64,000 bases of DNA from positions 1 through 64,000 of the forward strand of contig DASZHD010000057.1 in assembly GCA_035938175.1 (NCBI GenBank). The letters are read 5' to 3'. The notes beneath the pieces are model-generated. The model saw nothing but the letters and a program-made list of their open reading frames with translations. It made no database searches and was not told where the DNA came from. The DNA comes from DASRDE01 sp035938175. GTDB lineage: Bacteria; Vulcanimicrobiota; Vulcanimicrobiia; Vulcanimicrobiales; Vulcanimicrobiaceae. The position numbers were made by a program, and so were the translations under genes. Shown one piece after another: positions 34,206 to 42,267 of this stretch (within the stretch, counting starts at the first letter, position 1; the number at the start of each line of letters is the position of its first letter).

Positions 34206-34934
34206 ATGGGTGTTTCCACTCCAGCGGCTCCCAAAGTAAACGGCGCGACGACGGCATTCAACGTTATCGTAGCGCCCCGCGAAGCGTTTGAGACATTGAG
34301 AACGGCGCCCACTTGGGGATGGGCGCTTCTGATTGCGTTCGTGCTCACGGCGATCGGTCAATATCTCGTTACGCCCGCAACGATTCACGCGGTTCAGGCG
34401 AGCTGGCCGGCGCAAGTCGCCGCGAACCCGAGCCTCGCCGGCATGACGCCCGAGCAGCAGCAGCGGGCGCTCAACGTTTCGGTGAGTTTCATCCGGTGGG
34501 CTTGGATCTTCTCGATCATCTCGCTGTTCATCGGATGCTTCGTCACAACGATCGTCATGGTGATCTTCAAAGCGATTGGCCGGGGCGACGCCGGATTCAA
34601 GCAGCTCTGGTGCGCGGCGGTGAACATCAGCATCGTCTCGTTCGGCGTGTATTCGATTCTCGCCGGGCTCGTGGCAATGGTGCGCGGAGCGGCGAGCTAC
34701 AACTCTACGGCCGACGCGTATCGCGCCATCCCCAGCCTCGCGTGGCTCGTCCCAGGCGCAGGTCTGAAAACCGTTGCGTTTCTGGCAGCGTTCAACGTAA
34801 CCGGTATTTGGTCGGCGGTCCTCATTTCGATGGCGCTCATCTACGTTGCGCGGACGTCCAAGGGCGTGGCCGCGGCGTGCGGCGTTGCCGTGTTGGTCGT
34901 CAGCGGAGCGCTTCTGGCGGCGTTCGCGCGATAA
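34206..34934 (+). CDS. Yip1-domain membrane protein
   Basis: A 242-residue protein with five transmembrane segments after a soluble N-terminal 30 residues (FNVIVAPREAFETLRTAPTW), the usual layout of bacterial Yip1-domain proteins. ATG 34206 is preceded by an AGGAGAGAGG site. Bacterial Yip1 proteins often lie beside ABC or RND exporters, as here, but have no agreed function. The stop TAA and one further codon separate it, in the same reading frame, from the TolC-like gene. Confidence 0.82.
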   Translation: MGVSTPAAPKVNGATTAFNVIVAPREAFETLRTAPTWGWALLIAFVLTAIGQYLVTPATIHAVQASWPAQVAANPSLAGMTPEQQQRALNVSVSFIRWAWIFSIISLFIGCFVTTIVMVIFKAIGRGDAGFKQLWCAAVNISIVSFGVYSILAGLVAMVRGAASYNSTADAYRAIPSLAWLVPGAGLKTVAFLAAFNVTGIWSAVLISMALIYVARTSKGVAAACGVAVLVVSGALLAAFAR

Positions 34935-34937
34935 CGA

Positions 34938-36233
34938 ATGCATCCGTTCGCGCTGGCCATGACGTTGGCACAAGCCATCGACTTCGCCATGAATCACAAC
35001 GCCACGATCGCCCAGCAGCGCGCACTCGTATCGCAGGCGCAATCGCAGTACGTACGGCAGCGGTCGCAAACGCTGCCCGGCGTGCTCGGACAGTTGCAGA
35101 ACCAGATGCAGAAGTCCGAAAATTACTCGAACTACTCGATCATTCAAGGCGCCTCGCAGGCCTCGGTTTTTTCGCAGAACAGCGTCTCTCTCGGCACGTC
35201 GTACACGTTCAACGGCGGGCTTGCGTTCTTTCAAACACTCGCCGACAAGCAGCAACTGGATCAAGCGCAGGCGAACCTTCAGCAAACTCGGCGGCAAGTC
35301 ACGGATTCCGTCTCCGACGCCTATTTCCAACTCGCCAGCAAAGATGAAGCGGTGCGCCTGGATCAAGGCGATCTGCAGTATCAACACGTTTTGCTGACCG
35401 TCGCGCAAGCGAAAGAACGCGCCGGGGTGGCGGCGGGAGTCGACGTCCTGAGCGCTCGAGCGGCCGAGGAAAAGAGCCGTTACACGCTCGAGGCGGCGCA
35501 GGCCGACAGTGAAAATTCGCGCGAGAGCCTCTCTCAAACGATCGGCGCACCGCTCGAAACGCAGTTCGACGTTCCGGCCGCCGTGCCGCAGCCTCCACTG
35601 CCCGGTCAGGACTTGGATCACCTGATCGCGTTGGCGCAAGTCAACCGGCCGGAAGTGTTGTCGGCTTACGACGCCGTGCAGATCGCGCGCACGAACCGGC
35701 GCGCCGCGGACACCGACCTGTATCCGCAGATTCAAACCTTCGGACAGATCGGGAATCAATTCTCACCCACGACCGCCGCGCAGCTGGGCGCGCTCGGGAA
35801 TCGCGGAACGCCGGGGTATTGGCTGCTGGGGGTCACGTCGACGATTTCGCTGCCGCTCGTCGATTGGGGAGCGCGCGCCGCGAATCACCGGAATTTGAAC
35901 GATCAGATTGCCGCGGCCCAAACGCAGCTCGATTCGACGCGCGGCCAAGTGGAACTTGACGTACGTCAACAGTACCGAGCCGCCGAGACGGCGCTGGCGC
36001 AGCTCGCGTCCGCGCAGGAGGAAAGCCGCTTCGCGCAAGAAGCGGCGCGCGTCGCGCAGTTGCAGTACGAGCACGGGATCATTACACTCGTCGACGTGCA
36101 GCAGCGGCAGCAGTCGGCGCTCTCGGCGCAAACCGACCTATATAACGCGCGCGTCGGGTACGTCGACGCCGTCGTCAAACTCCGCGTCGCGACCGGCTTG
36201 TTCGATTCGCGTTCGGCGGTCGCCGACTTGTAG
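34938..36233 (+). CDS. TolC-family outer-membrane channel without visible signal peptide
   Basis: A 431-residue TolC-family protein: two long coiled-coil repeats containing ARAAEEKSRYTLEAAQAD and a second copy ending with VRQQYRAAETALAQLASAQE, plus the family turns GVDVLSARA and GIITLVDVQQRQQ. It opens directly with TLAQAIDFAMNHNATIAQQ, which is normally where the mature protein begins, so no Sec signal is seen. The preceding Yip1-like gene is in the same frame, ended only by TAA-CGA. The next gene is the matching membrane-fusion protein, so an export channel role is firm even if targeting is not. Confidence 0.85.
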   Translation: MHPFALAMTLAQAIDFAMNHNATIAQQRALVSQAQSQYVRQRSQTLPGVLGQLQNQMQKSENYSNYSIIQGASQASVFSQNSVSLGTSYTFNGGLAFFQTLADKQQLDQAQANLQQTRRQVTDSVSDAYFQLASKDEAVRLDQGDLQYQHVLLTVAQAKERAGVAAGVDVLSARAAEEKSRYTLEAAQADSENSRESLSQTIGAPLETQFDVPAAVPQPPLPGQDLDHLIALAQVNRPEVLSAYDAVQIARTNRRAADTDLYPQIQTFGQIGNQFSPTTAAQLGALGNRGTPGYWLLGVTSTISLPLVDWGARAANHRNLNDQIAAAQTQLDSTRGQVELDVRQQYRAAETALAQLASAQEESRFAQEAARVAQLQYEHGIITLVDVQQRQQSALSAQTDLYNARVGYVDAVVKLRVATGLFDSRSAVADL

Positions 36234-36239
36234 GAAAAG

Positions 36240-37535
36240 ATGAAAAGACTTCTGGTTTTGCTTGTAATCGTCGCCGGAATCGCAATAGTTCTGGTGGCTG
36301 CGAAATTCATGCGCGCGGGAGACAGTACGAAGATCGCCGTTGCGACCGCCACGGTCAAGCGCGGGACCTTCGAAACCAAACTTCCCGAAAACGGCATCGT
36401 GCAGCGGCCGCGAACCGCCACTATCCCAACGCTGGTCGCGGGAAATCTGGGTCAGATTTACGCGCAGGCCGGCGATGCGGTCTCCGCCGGACAACTGCTG
36501 GCTACGGTCGACAATCCCACCCTCGAGTCGAACGCCGCCAGTTCGCAAGCCGATTACGATCAGGCGCAGGCCAGCATCCAGACGGCGCGGACGAATTCGC
36601 AAAACGCGCAAGTGACGTATCAAGCCGACGTACAAACCGCAAAATCGAACCTGGACGAAGCGCGGCGCATCTATAACGCGGACGTGGCGCTTTACGCCAG
36701 TAAGGCCATTCCCCGTAACCAGCTCGACGTCGATAAAGCCAAGCTCGATCAAACCGAGGTGCAGTACGATCAGGCGGTTCGCCAAGCGCGGCTCGGAGCG
36801 GTTACGGGGTATTCGCAAGACAGCGTGCAAATGGCAGTCGCGAACGCTCACAAAATGGCAATCGTGAACTCGGCCAATCAACAGCAGCTGGGTTTTACGA
36901 GGATCGTCGCACCGTTCTCCGGCGTTATTCAATCGGTTGCAACGCAGCCCAACGATCCGCTCACCAATCTTCGCCCCGGCGATCCGGTAACTGCGGGGCA
37001 GGCGCTGTTCACCATAGCCGAGAGCGGTAACTACATCGTGAAGGCGCAAGTCGACGAACAGGACGTCATCAACGTTCACGTCGGACAGCCGGCGGTCGTC
37101 TCCGGAGAAGACTTTCCCGGCAAGCATCTTCACGGACACGTGGCCGACATCTCGCCGATTGCGACAAAATCGACGGATGCATCGAGTACGGCAAAGCAAG
37201 TGCTCACCACGATCTTACTGGACAGCTCGCCGAGCTATCTTCGCGACGGCATGACCGTCGATATCGACATTCTCACGTCGGACGTCAAGAACGCGCTGCT
37301 CGTGCCGAACGACGCGATCGTCAGCGAGAGCGGCAAAGCGTATGTGTTCGTCGTGCGCAACCATGTCGCGCACAAGACGCTCGTCCAGAGCGGAAAAGCG
37401 AATGATACGCAGACGATCGTGACGTCCGGGCTGGCCGCGGGTGACGTTATCGTCGCGCAAAAGACGCCGGGACTGCTAGACAAAGAGGCTGTGACGATCG
37501 CGCCTTCTCCGTCACCGAATCCCGCTTCGCCGTGA
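36240..37535 (+). CDS. Membrane-fusion (HlyD/MacA-type) periplasmic adaptor
   Basis: A 431-residue adaptor linking an inner-membrane ABC exporter to a TolC channel. It has an N-terminal anchor (RLLVLLVIVAGIAIVLVA), a lipoyl half (IVQRPRTATIPTLVAGNLG), a helical hairpin of about 110 residues with heptad character, a beta-barrel domain and a Pro/Ser tail. Six bases after the TolC stop and overlapping the next permease start by 4, it is an operon member. Substrate cannot be read from sequence. Confidence 0.92.
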   Translation: MKRLLVLLVIVAGIAIVLVAAKFMRAGDSTKIAVATATVKRGTFETKLPENGIVQRPRTATIPTLVAGNLGQIYAQAGDAVSAGQLLATVDNPTLESNAASSQADYDQAQASIQTARTNSQNAQVTYQADVQTAKSNLDEARRIYNADVALYASKAIPRNQLDVDKAKLDQTEVQYDQAVRQARLGAVTGYSQDSVQMAVANAHKMAIVNSANQQQLGFTRIVAPFSGVIQSVATQPNDPLTNLRPGDPVTAGQALFTIAESGNYIVKAQVDEQDVINVHVGQPAVVSGEDFPGKHLHGHVADISPIATKSTDASSTAKQVLTTILLDSSPSYLRDGMTVDIDILTSDVKNALLVPNDAIVSESGKAYVFVVRNHVAHKTLVQSGKANDTQTIVTSGLAAGDVIVAQKTPGLLDKEAVTIAPSPSPNPASP

Positions 37536-38722
37536 CGCGCCTCTTAGAATATATCGGCGAAGCCGCCGCCGCGCTTTGGCGCAACCGGACGCGCTCGATT
37601 CTCACGATGCTCGGCATGATCATCGGCACGGCGTCGATCATCGCCGTATTCGGTATCAGCCGCGGCGCGACCAGCGGAATCGCCGCCACCTTTTCGTCTT
37701 TCGGCGAATTGCCCATCATTGCCGCGGTCGATTCAACGCAAGACTATCCCGCACAGGCACAGATGTACTATCGCGACGCGACACAGGTGCGCGCCGAACT
37801 GGGAGGCCTGGCCGACTACGTGTTTCCGTACGACGACCGCAAATGGCAAGTGCGGTACGGCGATAAACGCGACTACGAAGACGTGCAATCCGACGGCGAT
37901 CGCTTCGATACCGGTGCGCTCAGCGAGGGCCGGCACATCGACTTGGCGGACGTGCAGTCCGCGGCGCACGTGGCAATTCTGACGCCGGACGTCGAGAAAG
38001 CGCTGTTCGGAAACGCGCCGGCGCTCGGCAAGGAAATTCGTATCAACGGCAGCAGCTTCATCGTCATCGGCGTGTACTCGCCGCTGAGCGGATCGTTTTT
38101 CAACAATAACGTGGGATCCAACAGCGTCGCCGTCCCGTACTCGGCGATGCACCACTTGGATCCCGGGCCGATCGACAATCTGCTGGTCTACCCCGCCCGG
38201 GCAAGCGAGGCCGATGAAGTCATCGCCGCCACCAAGAAAGCACTGCAGCACATCCACGGCGCCAAGGCGCAGTACTTCATTCAAAACGGCGCGGCGCAGA
38301 TTCAAACATTTGAAAACGTGCTCGCGATCATCGCGACGGGGCTGGCCGCCATCGGCGGCGTCGCACTGGTAGTCGCCGGCATCGGGATCATGAACATCAT
38401 GCTGGTTTCCGTTACCGAGCGCACGCGCGAGATCGGAATCCGCAAATCCATCGGCGCCAGCCGCAACGACATCGCACTGCAGTTTCTGATGGAAGCGCTT
38501 CTGCTCTCACTTGCCGGGGGCGGAACCGGGATGCTGCTCGGTTTGCTTTTCACGATCGGCGGCGCGCAAATCATCAGCAAGACGATCGGCACGGTGATTA
38601 TCCCGTACGTGCTGATCGTTTCGCTGGCCATCGCGTTTTCGGGTGCGGTCGGGATGCTCTTCGGGATGTACCCGGCGTGGCGCGCGGCCAACATGAATCC
38701 CATCGAAGCCTTACGGTCGTAG
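37532..38722 (+). CDS. MacB-type ABC permease, first copy
   Basis: A 396-residue permease of the MacB/FtsX family: an N-terminal helix (SILTMLGMIIGTASIIAVFG), a MacB-PCD periplasmic core domain, and three C-terminal helices with the family motif IGIMNIMLVSVTERTREIG and RKSIGASR. Unlike MacB it carries no ATPase domain. The GTG start at 37532 overlaps the adaptor stop by 4 bases (GTGA). The second permease starts ten bases after it. Confidence 0.93.
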   Translation: MTRLLEYIGEAAAALWRNRTRSILTMLGMIIGTASIIAVFGISRGATSGIAATFSSFGELPIIAAVDSTQDYPAQAQMYYRDATQVRAELGGLADYVFPYDDRKWQVRYGDKRDYEDVQSDGDRFDTGALSEGRHIDLADVQSAAHVAILTPDVEKALFGNAPALGKEIRINGSSFIVIGVYSPLSGSFFNNNVGSNSVAVPYSAMHHLDPGPIDNLLVYPARASEADEVIAATKKALQHIHGAKAQYFIQNGAAQIQTFENVLAIIATGLAAIGGVALVVAGIGIMNIMLVSVTERTREIGIRKSIGASRNDIALQFLMEALLLSLAGGGTGMLLGLLFTIGGAQIISKTIGTVIIPYVLIVSLAIAFSGAVGMLFGMYPAWRAANMNPIEALRS

Positions 38723-38731
38723 CGTGCGGCC

Positions 38732-39925
38732 ATGATGCACATCGAAGAAGCGCTCAACGTTATTTTCGGCAACAAGATCCGCTCGTTGCTGACCGTCACC
38801 GGACTGATCATCGGCGTCATGGCCGTCATCGCCATACAAGTCCTGGGCAGCAGCATGTCCGGCGCTTTGAACGGAGCGCTGGGCAATATGACCGACGACT
38901 CGTTCATCATCTTCCCCAGCGCCACGCAAGCGAATGCCGTAAAAGCTTCGGTGACTCGAACCGATCTCGTCCAGCTTTCGGCGCTGCCGAACGTCAAACT
39001 GGCGATACCGCTCGTGGCGCAGACCGATCTCGTACGGAACGGTCATCTGCAGGCGCGCTACTTTATCTCAGGCGATCCGGTAGAGCCGTTCAACAATGCG
39101 CCGTTGCAGTTCGGGCGCCGTTTTACGCAGGAAGAAATCGACGCCGGACGCCACGTCGCCGTCATTTCAGACCGGGCGTACAAAAAGCTCTTCCCCGGCG
39201 GCGGGGATCCCGTGGGGCAAAGCATGTACGTCGGCTCGCACCGCTATCTGATCTTGGGCGTGCTGTCGACGCCGAAACAAGGGCTCATTCAAACCAACTT
39301 CGGCGGCGACGTCTCGGCGCCGTACACGACGCTGCTGCGCGATTACGTGCACGGCCAGCGCATCGGAGCGGCGCGCGTAATCGTCAAGGATTCGTCGTCG
39401 ATGAGTTTGACCGAAGTGGCGGTCATAAAGACACTTCGCGACCTGCGCGGCAACCAGCGCCTGGAGTACAACACGTTCGACAAAGCGCAGCTGACCAAGG
39501 GCATCAACAGCATCTTCGGCGTCATGACGTTCGTCGTCGCGTTCATCGGCGCGATCTCGCTGCTCGTCGCCGGCATCGGCATCATGAACATTCTGCTGGT
39601 CTCCGTTACCGAACGCACGCGCGAAATCGGCGTGCGCAAGGCGATCGGCGCGACGCGCACGCAGATACTGCTGCAATTTTTCATCGAAGCGCTCGTGCTC
39701 TGCGGCATCGGCTGCGGCATCGGGCTGGTGCTCGGTCTTGCCATCGGCGCGTCGGTGAACTCGTTTGCGATCGTGAAATTAACCGGCTATGCGCCGCCCA
39801 TTCCGTGGATTCAAGCCGCCGTCACCACGCTCGTGTTCACGACGGCGGTAACGATCGGCTGCGGCACCGTACCCGCTTTCCGCGCCGCCACGCTCGATCC
39901 GATAGAAGCACTGCGCTATGAATAA
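38732..39925 (+). CDS. MacB-type ABC permease, second copy
   Basis: A 397-residue paralogue of the preceding permease with the same plan: N-terminal helix (LLTVTGLIIGVMAVIAIQVL), periplasmic core domain, then IGIMNILLVSVTERTREIG and RKAIGATR ahead of the last two helices. Identity to the first copy is strongest in the FtsX domain. Two different permeases suggest a heterodimeric transporter sharing one ATPase. Confidence 0.93.
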   Translation: MMHIEEALNVIFGNKIRSLLTVTGLIIGVMAVIAIQVLGSSMSGALNGALGNMTDDSFIIFPSATQANAVKASVTRTDLVQLSALPNVKLAIPLVAQTDLVRNGHLQARYFISGDPVEPFNNAPLQFGRRFTQEEIDAGRHVAVISDRAYKKLFPGGGDPVGQSMYVGSHRYLILGVLSTPKQGLIQTNFGGDVSAPYTTLLRDYVHGQRIGAARVIVKDSSSMSLTEVAVIKTLRDLRGNQRLEYNTFDKAQLTKGINSIFGVMTFVVAFIGAISLLVAGIGIMNILLVSVTERTREIGVRKAIGATRTQILLQFFIEALVLCGIGCGIGLVLGLAIGASVNSFAIVKLTGYAPPIPWIQAAVTTLVFTTAVTIGCGTVPAFRAATLDPIEALRYE

Positions 39926-40634
39926 CTCATCCACGGTCATCGACGTACGCCACGTCACCAAGACGTACTCGATGGGAACGATGGAGGTGCAAGCCCTTCG
40001 CGGCGTCACGTTCACGATCGCGGCGGGTGAGTACGTGGCGATCATGGGGCCGTCCGGCTCCGGCAAATCGACGCTGATGAACGTTTTGGGCTGCCTGGAC
40101 CGCGCGACGGGCGGAACGTATCTGCTCGACGGCGTCGACGTGTCGAAACTCGGCGACAACGAGCTGGCGCAGATCCGCTTGAAGAAACTTGGGTTCGTTT
40201 TTCAGGGCTTCAATCTGCTGGCACGGACGGACGCGCTCAAGAACGTTGCGCTTCCGCTCTTTTACGCCGGTGTGAGCGCGAAAAACCGCAATCAGGCCGC
40301 AATGGACAGTTTAGCGGAGGTCGGTTTGGCGGACCGGGCGCGCCACAAACCCTCCGAACTCTCCGGCGGACAGCAGCAGCGCGTTGCGATCGCCCGCGCG
40401 CTGGTCAACGATCCGGCCGTCGTGCTGGCAGATGAGCCCACCGGCAATCTGGACTCGAAGACGAGCGCCGAGATACTGGCGCTCTTCGGCCGTCTGAACG
40501 AGGGCGGCAGAACGATAATCATGGTCACGCACGACGAAAACGTGGCATCGCACGCGAAACGCATTTTGCGCATGTTGGACGGGCTGATCGTTTCGGACGC
40601 CCCGCCCGTGCGTTCCGAGGCGGCCCTTCCTTAG
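39918..40634 (+). CDS. ABC transporter ATPase (MacB/LolD-type)
   Basis: A 238-residue nucleotide-binding subunit that would power the two permeases. Walker A is GPSGSGKST (about residue 42), the signature LSGGQQQRVAIARAL and Walker B VVLADEPTGNLDSK follow, with the FxxFNLLAR Q-loop region typical of the LolD/MacB subgroup. It overlaps the second permease by 8 bases. No transporter gene follows, so the operon ends here. Confidence 0.95.
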   Translation: MNNSSTVIDVRHVTKTYSMGTMEVQALRGVTFTIAAGEYVAIMGPSGSGKSTLMNVLGCLDRATGGTYLLDGVDVSKLGDNELAQIRLKKLGFVFQGFNLLARTDALKNVALPLFYAGVSAKNRNQAAMDSLAEVGLADRARHKPSELSGGQQQRVAIARALVNDPAVVLADEPTGNLDSKTSAEILALFGRLNEGGRTIIMVTHDENVASHAKRILRMLDGLIVSDAPPVRSEAALP

Positions 40635-40718
40635 AAGAACCTGGGGAACGGATTCGCTACCTTTTTGCGTAAACGGGGTAGATAGCCCCATGTACCCTCG
40701 TTCGCATATCTTAGAGGC

Positions 40719-41981
40719 ATGTTGAGAAATCGTGTATTGCCCACGGCGATAGTCGCTTTGGTGGGCGCAATAATCGGTTCGTTCGTAATGATGCTCTACG
40801 CGAGCACCCATTTCGCGAACGTCGCCGGGCCGGATAATACGCCGCCCGTAATAAGCGCAGCGCCGTTGACGAGCGCCGGAAGCGATCAGGATCGCATCGT
40901 GAACGCAGTCAAACGCACCAAACCCTCGGTGGTTGCAATCGACTTGACCGTCAATGGCAAGCAGGTCATTCCCGTCGATCCGTTCCTGCAGCAGTTCTTC
41001 GGCCAGCAGGGACCGTCGATCGTCCAGCCGTTCAGGGGCCGCGCGTCGGGGTCCGGATTCGTCTTCGATACCAAAGGCGACATCGTTACGAACGCGCACG
41101 TCGCGCGTCCGGACATCCCCAACGGTCAAGTGACCAACATGACGGTCACGTTTCCAAACGGAACGAAAGCGAGCGCGCATCTGATCGCGGCAAACGTCGG
41201 CGCCGATCTGGCCGTGATTCGCGTCGATACCAAGAATCTGCCGCCGCCGCTGCAACTTGCCGACTCGGATAGAGTGCAGCAGGGCCAGTGGGCGATCGCG
41301 ATCGGCGAGCCGTACGAACTGCAACAGAGCGTTTCGGTCGGCGTCGTGTCGGCGTTCAACCGCGAAGAGCCGATTCAGACGGAGACCGGTCAAACGATCA
41401 CGTTCAAAGGCCTGATGCAGACGTCGGCGCCCATCAACCCCGGGAACTCCGGCGGTCCGCTCATCGACATGAACGGCGACGTCATCGGCGTGAACCAATC
41501 GACGCTGCGCGGCGGAGCCGAAGGCATCGGATTCGCGATTCCCTCGAATCAGGTCAAACGCATCGTGGACGACATGATCGCGCATCCGGGCATCACCACG
41601 CCGCCGGTCCAGGCATTCTTGGGTGTCGGTCTGGCGCCGGTCACTCAAGGCTTCCGCAGCCAGACCGGTTACCACGGAACGGGCGGCGTCGGAATATCGC
41701 AAGTGGTCAGCGGCTCGGCAGCCGACCAAGCGGGACTCAACCCGGGCGACGTCATTTTGAAGATGAACGGCAAGTCGTACGACAACCCGTCGGACCTCCA
41801 GGGCGCGATCCGCAACATGCGTGCCGGCCAAAAGGTCAACCTGGAGGTGTGGTCGCAGGGCAACAAGCGCCTCGTCACCATTACGCTCGGTTCGCAACCG
41901 ACCTCGTACGAGCAGCCCGGCATGCAACAACCGGGCGGCCAACCGCCGCAGGACCAAGTGCCCGAAGAACAGAGCCCGTAG
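40719..41981 (+). CDS. DegP/HtrA-like serine protease with PDZ domain
   Basis: A membrane-anchored periplasmic protease of 420 residues: an N-terminal helix (residues 7-28), a trypsin-like domain with His 127 (TNAHV), Asp 163 (ADLAVIRV) and Ser 244 (GNSGGPL), one PDZ domain (GLNPGDVILKMNGKSYDNPS region) and a Gln/Pro-rich tail. It belongs to the DegS/HhoA-like class. A strong terminator follows, separating it from the dnaK cluster. Placement before dnaK fits protein quality control. Confidence 0.95.
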   Translation: MLRNRVLPTAIVALVGAIIGSFVMMLYASTHFANVAGPDNTPPVISAAPLTSAGSDQDRIVNAVKRTKPSVVAIDLTVNGKQVIPVDPFLQQFFGQQGPSIVQPFRGRASGSGFVFDTKGDIVTNAHVARPDIPNGQVTNMTVTFPNGTKASAHLIAANVGADLAVIRVDTKNLPPPLQLADSDRVQQGQWAIAIGEPYELQQSVSVGVVSAFNREEPIQTETGQTITFKGLMQTSAPINPGNSGGPLIDMNGDVIGVNQSTLRGGAEGIGFAIPSNQVKRIVDDMIAHPGITTPPVQAFLGVGLAPVTQGFRSQTGYHGTGGVGISQVVSGSAADQAGLNPGDVILKMNGKSYDNPSDLQGAIRNMRAGQKVNLEVWSQGNKRLVTITLGSQPTSYEQPGMQQPGGQPPQDQVPEEQSP

Positions 41982-42004
41982 CAGACCGGCAGCTAGAATG
42001 CCCC

Positions 42005-42045
42005 GGAGCGCCCTGCCGGAAAGCAGGGCGCTCCTGCAACTTTTT
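42005..42045 (+). terminator. Intrinsic terminator after the DegP-like gene
   Basis: A perfect 12-base stem, GGAGCGCCCTGC (42005-42016) with GCAGGGCGCTCC (42023-42034) around CGGAAA, is followed by TGCAACTTTTT. Confidence 0.93.
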
Positions 42046-42267
42046 ATCGTGCCGAACTGTCGTAAGTGCTGGAACACAAACGGGCCGATGGCGTACTATT
42101 ATCGGCACGTAGTAATCCTTGTAGCCCAGTAAGCGGCAAGGCTTAGTAGCGGGAAGACCCTTCGATTCCTCAGGGTGGTTCGATACCTCACCATGACGTT
42201 CGAACCTCACGATGACGAGGGGCGCTGCGAAAAGTTGGTCCATGGGCTCGGAAAGAGGGACAATTTC
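42046..42267. repeat. dnaK leader region with dispersed repeat
   Basis: This 222-base stretch before dnaK holds the words CCCTTCGATTCCTCAGGGTGG and TTCGATACCTCACCATGACG (about 42158-42200), related to the repeats near 22700 and 44150. No CIRCE element is seen. The dnaK Shine-Dalgarno (AGAGGGA) is near 42255. No promoter can be called with confidence. Confidence 0.65.

Noticed and set aside
34092..35759. A 555-residue minus-strand reading frame antisense to the Yip1 and TolC genes
   Set aside because: It is Arg/His-rich with no family features, and the plus strand encodes clear membrane and TolC proteins; high-GC genes commonly leave the opposite frame open.
40311..42077. A 588-residue minus-strand frame opposite the ABC ATPase and DegP-like genes
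   Set aside because: No motif is visible, while the plus-strand proteins show complete catalytic motifs.
42046..42267. A CIRCE operator or heat-shock sigma site before dnaK
   Set aside because: No TTAGCACTC-type inverted repeat or recognisable heat-shock promoter is present; the region holds a dispersed repeat instead.
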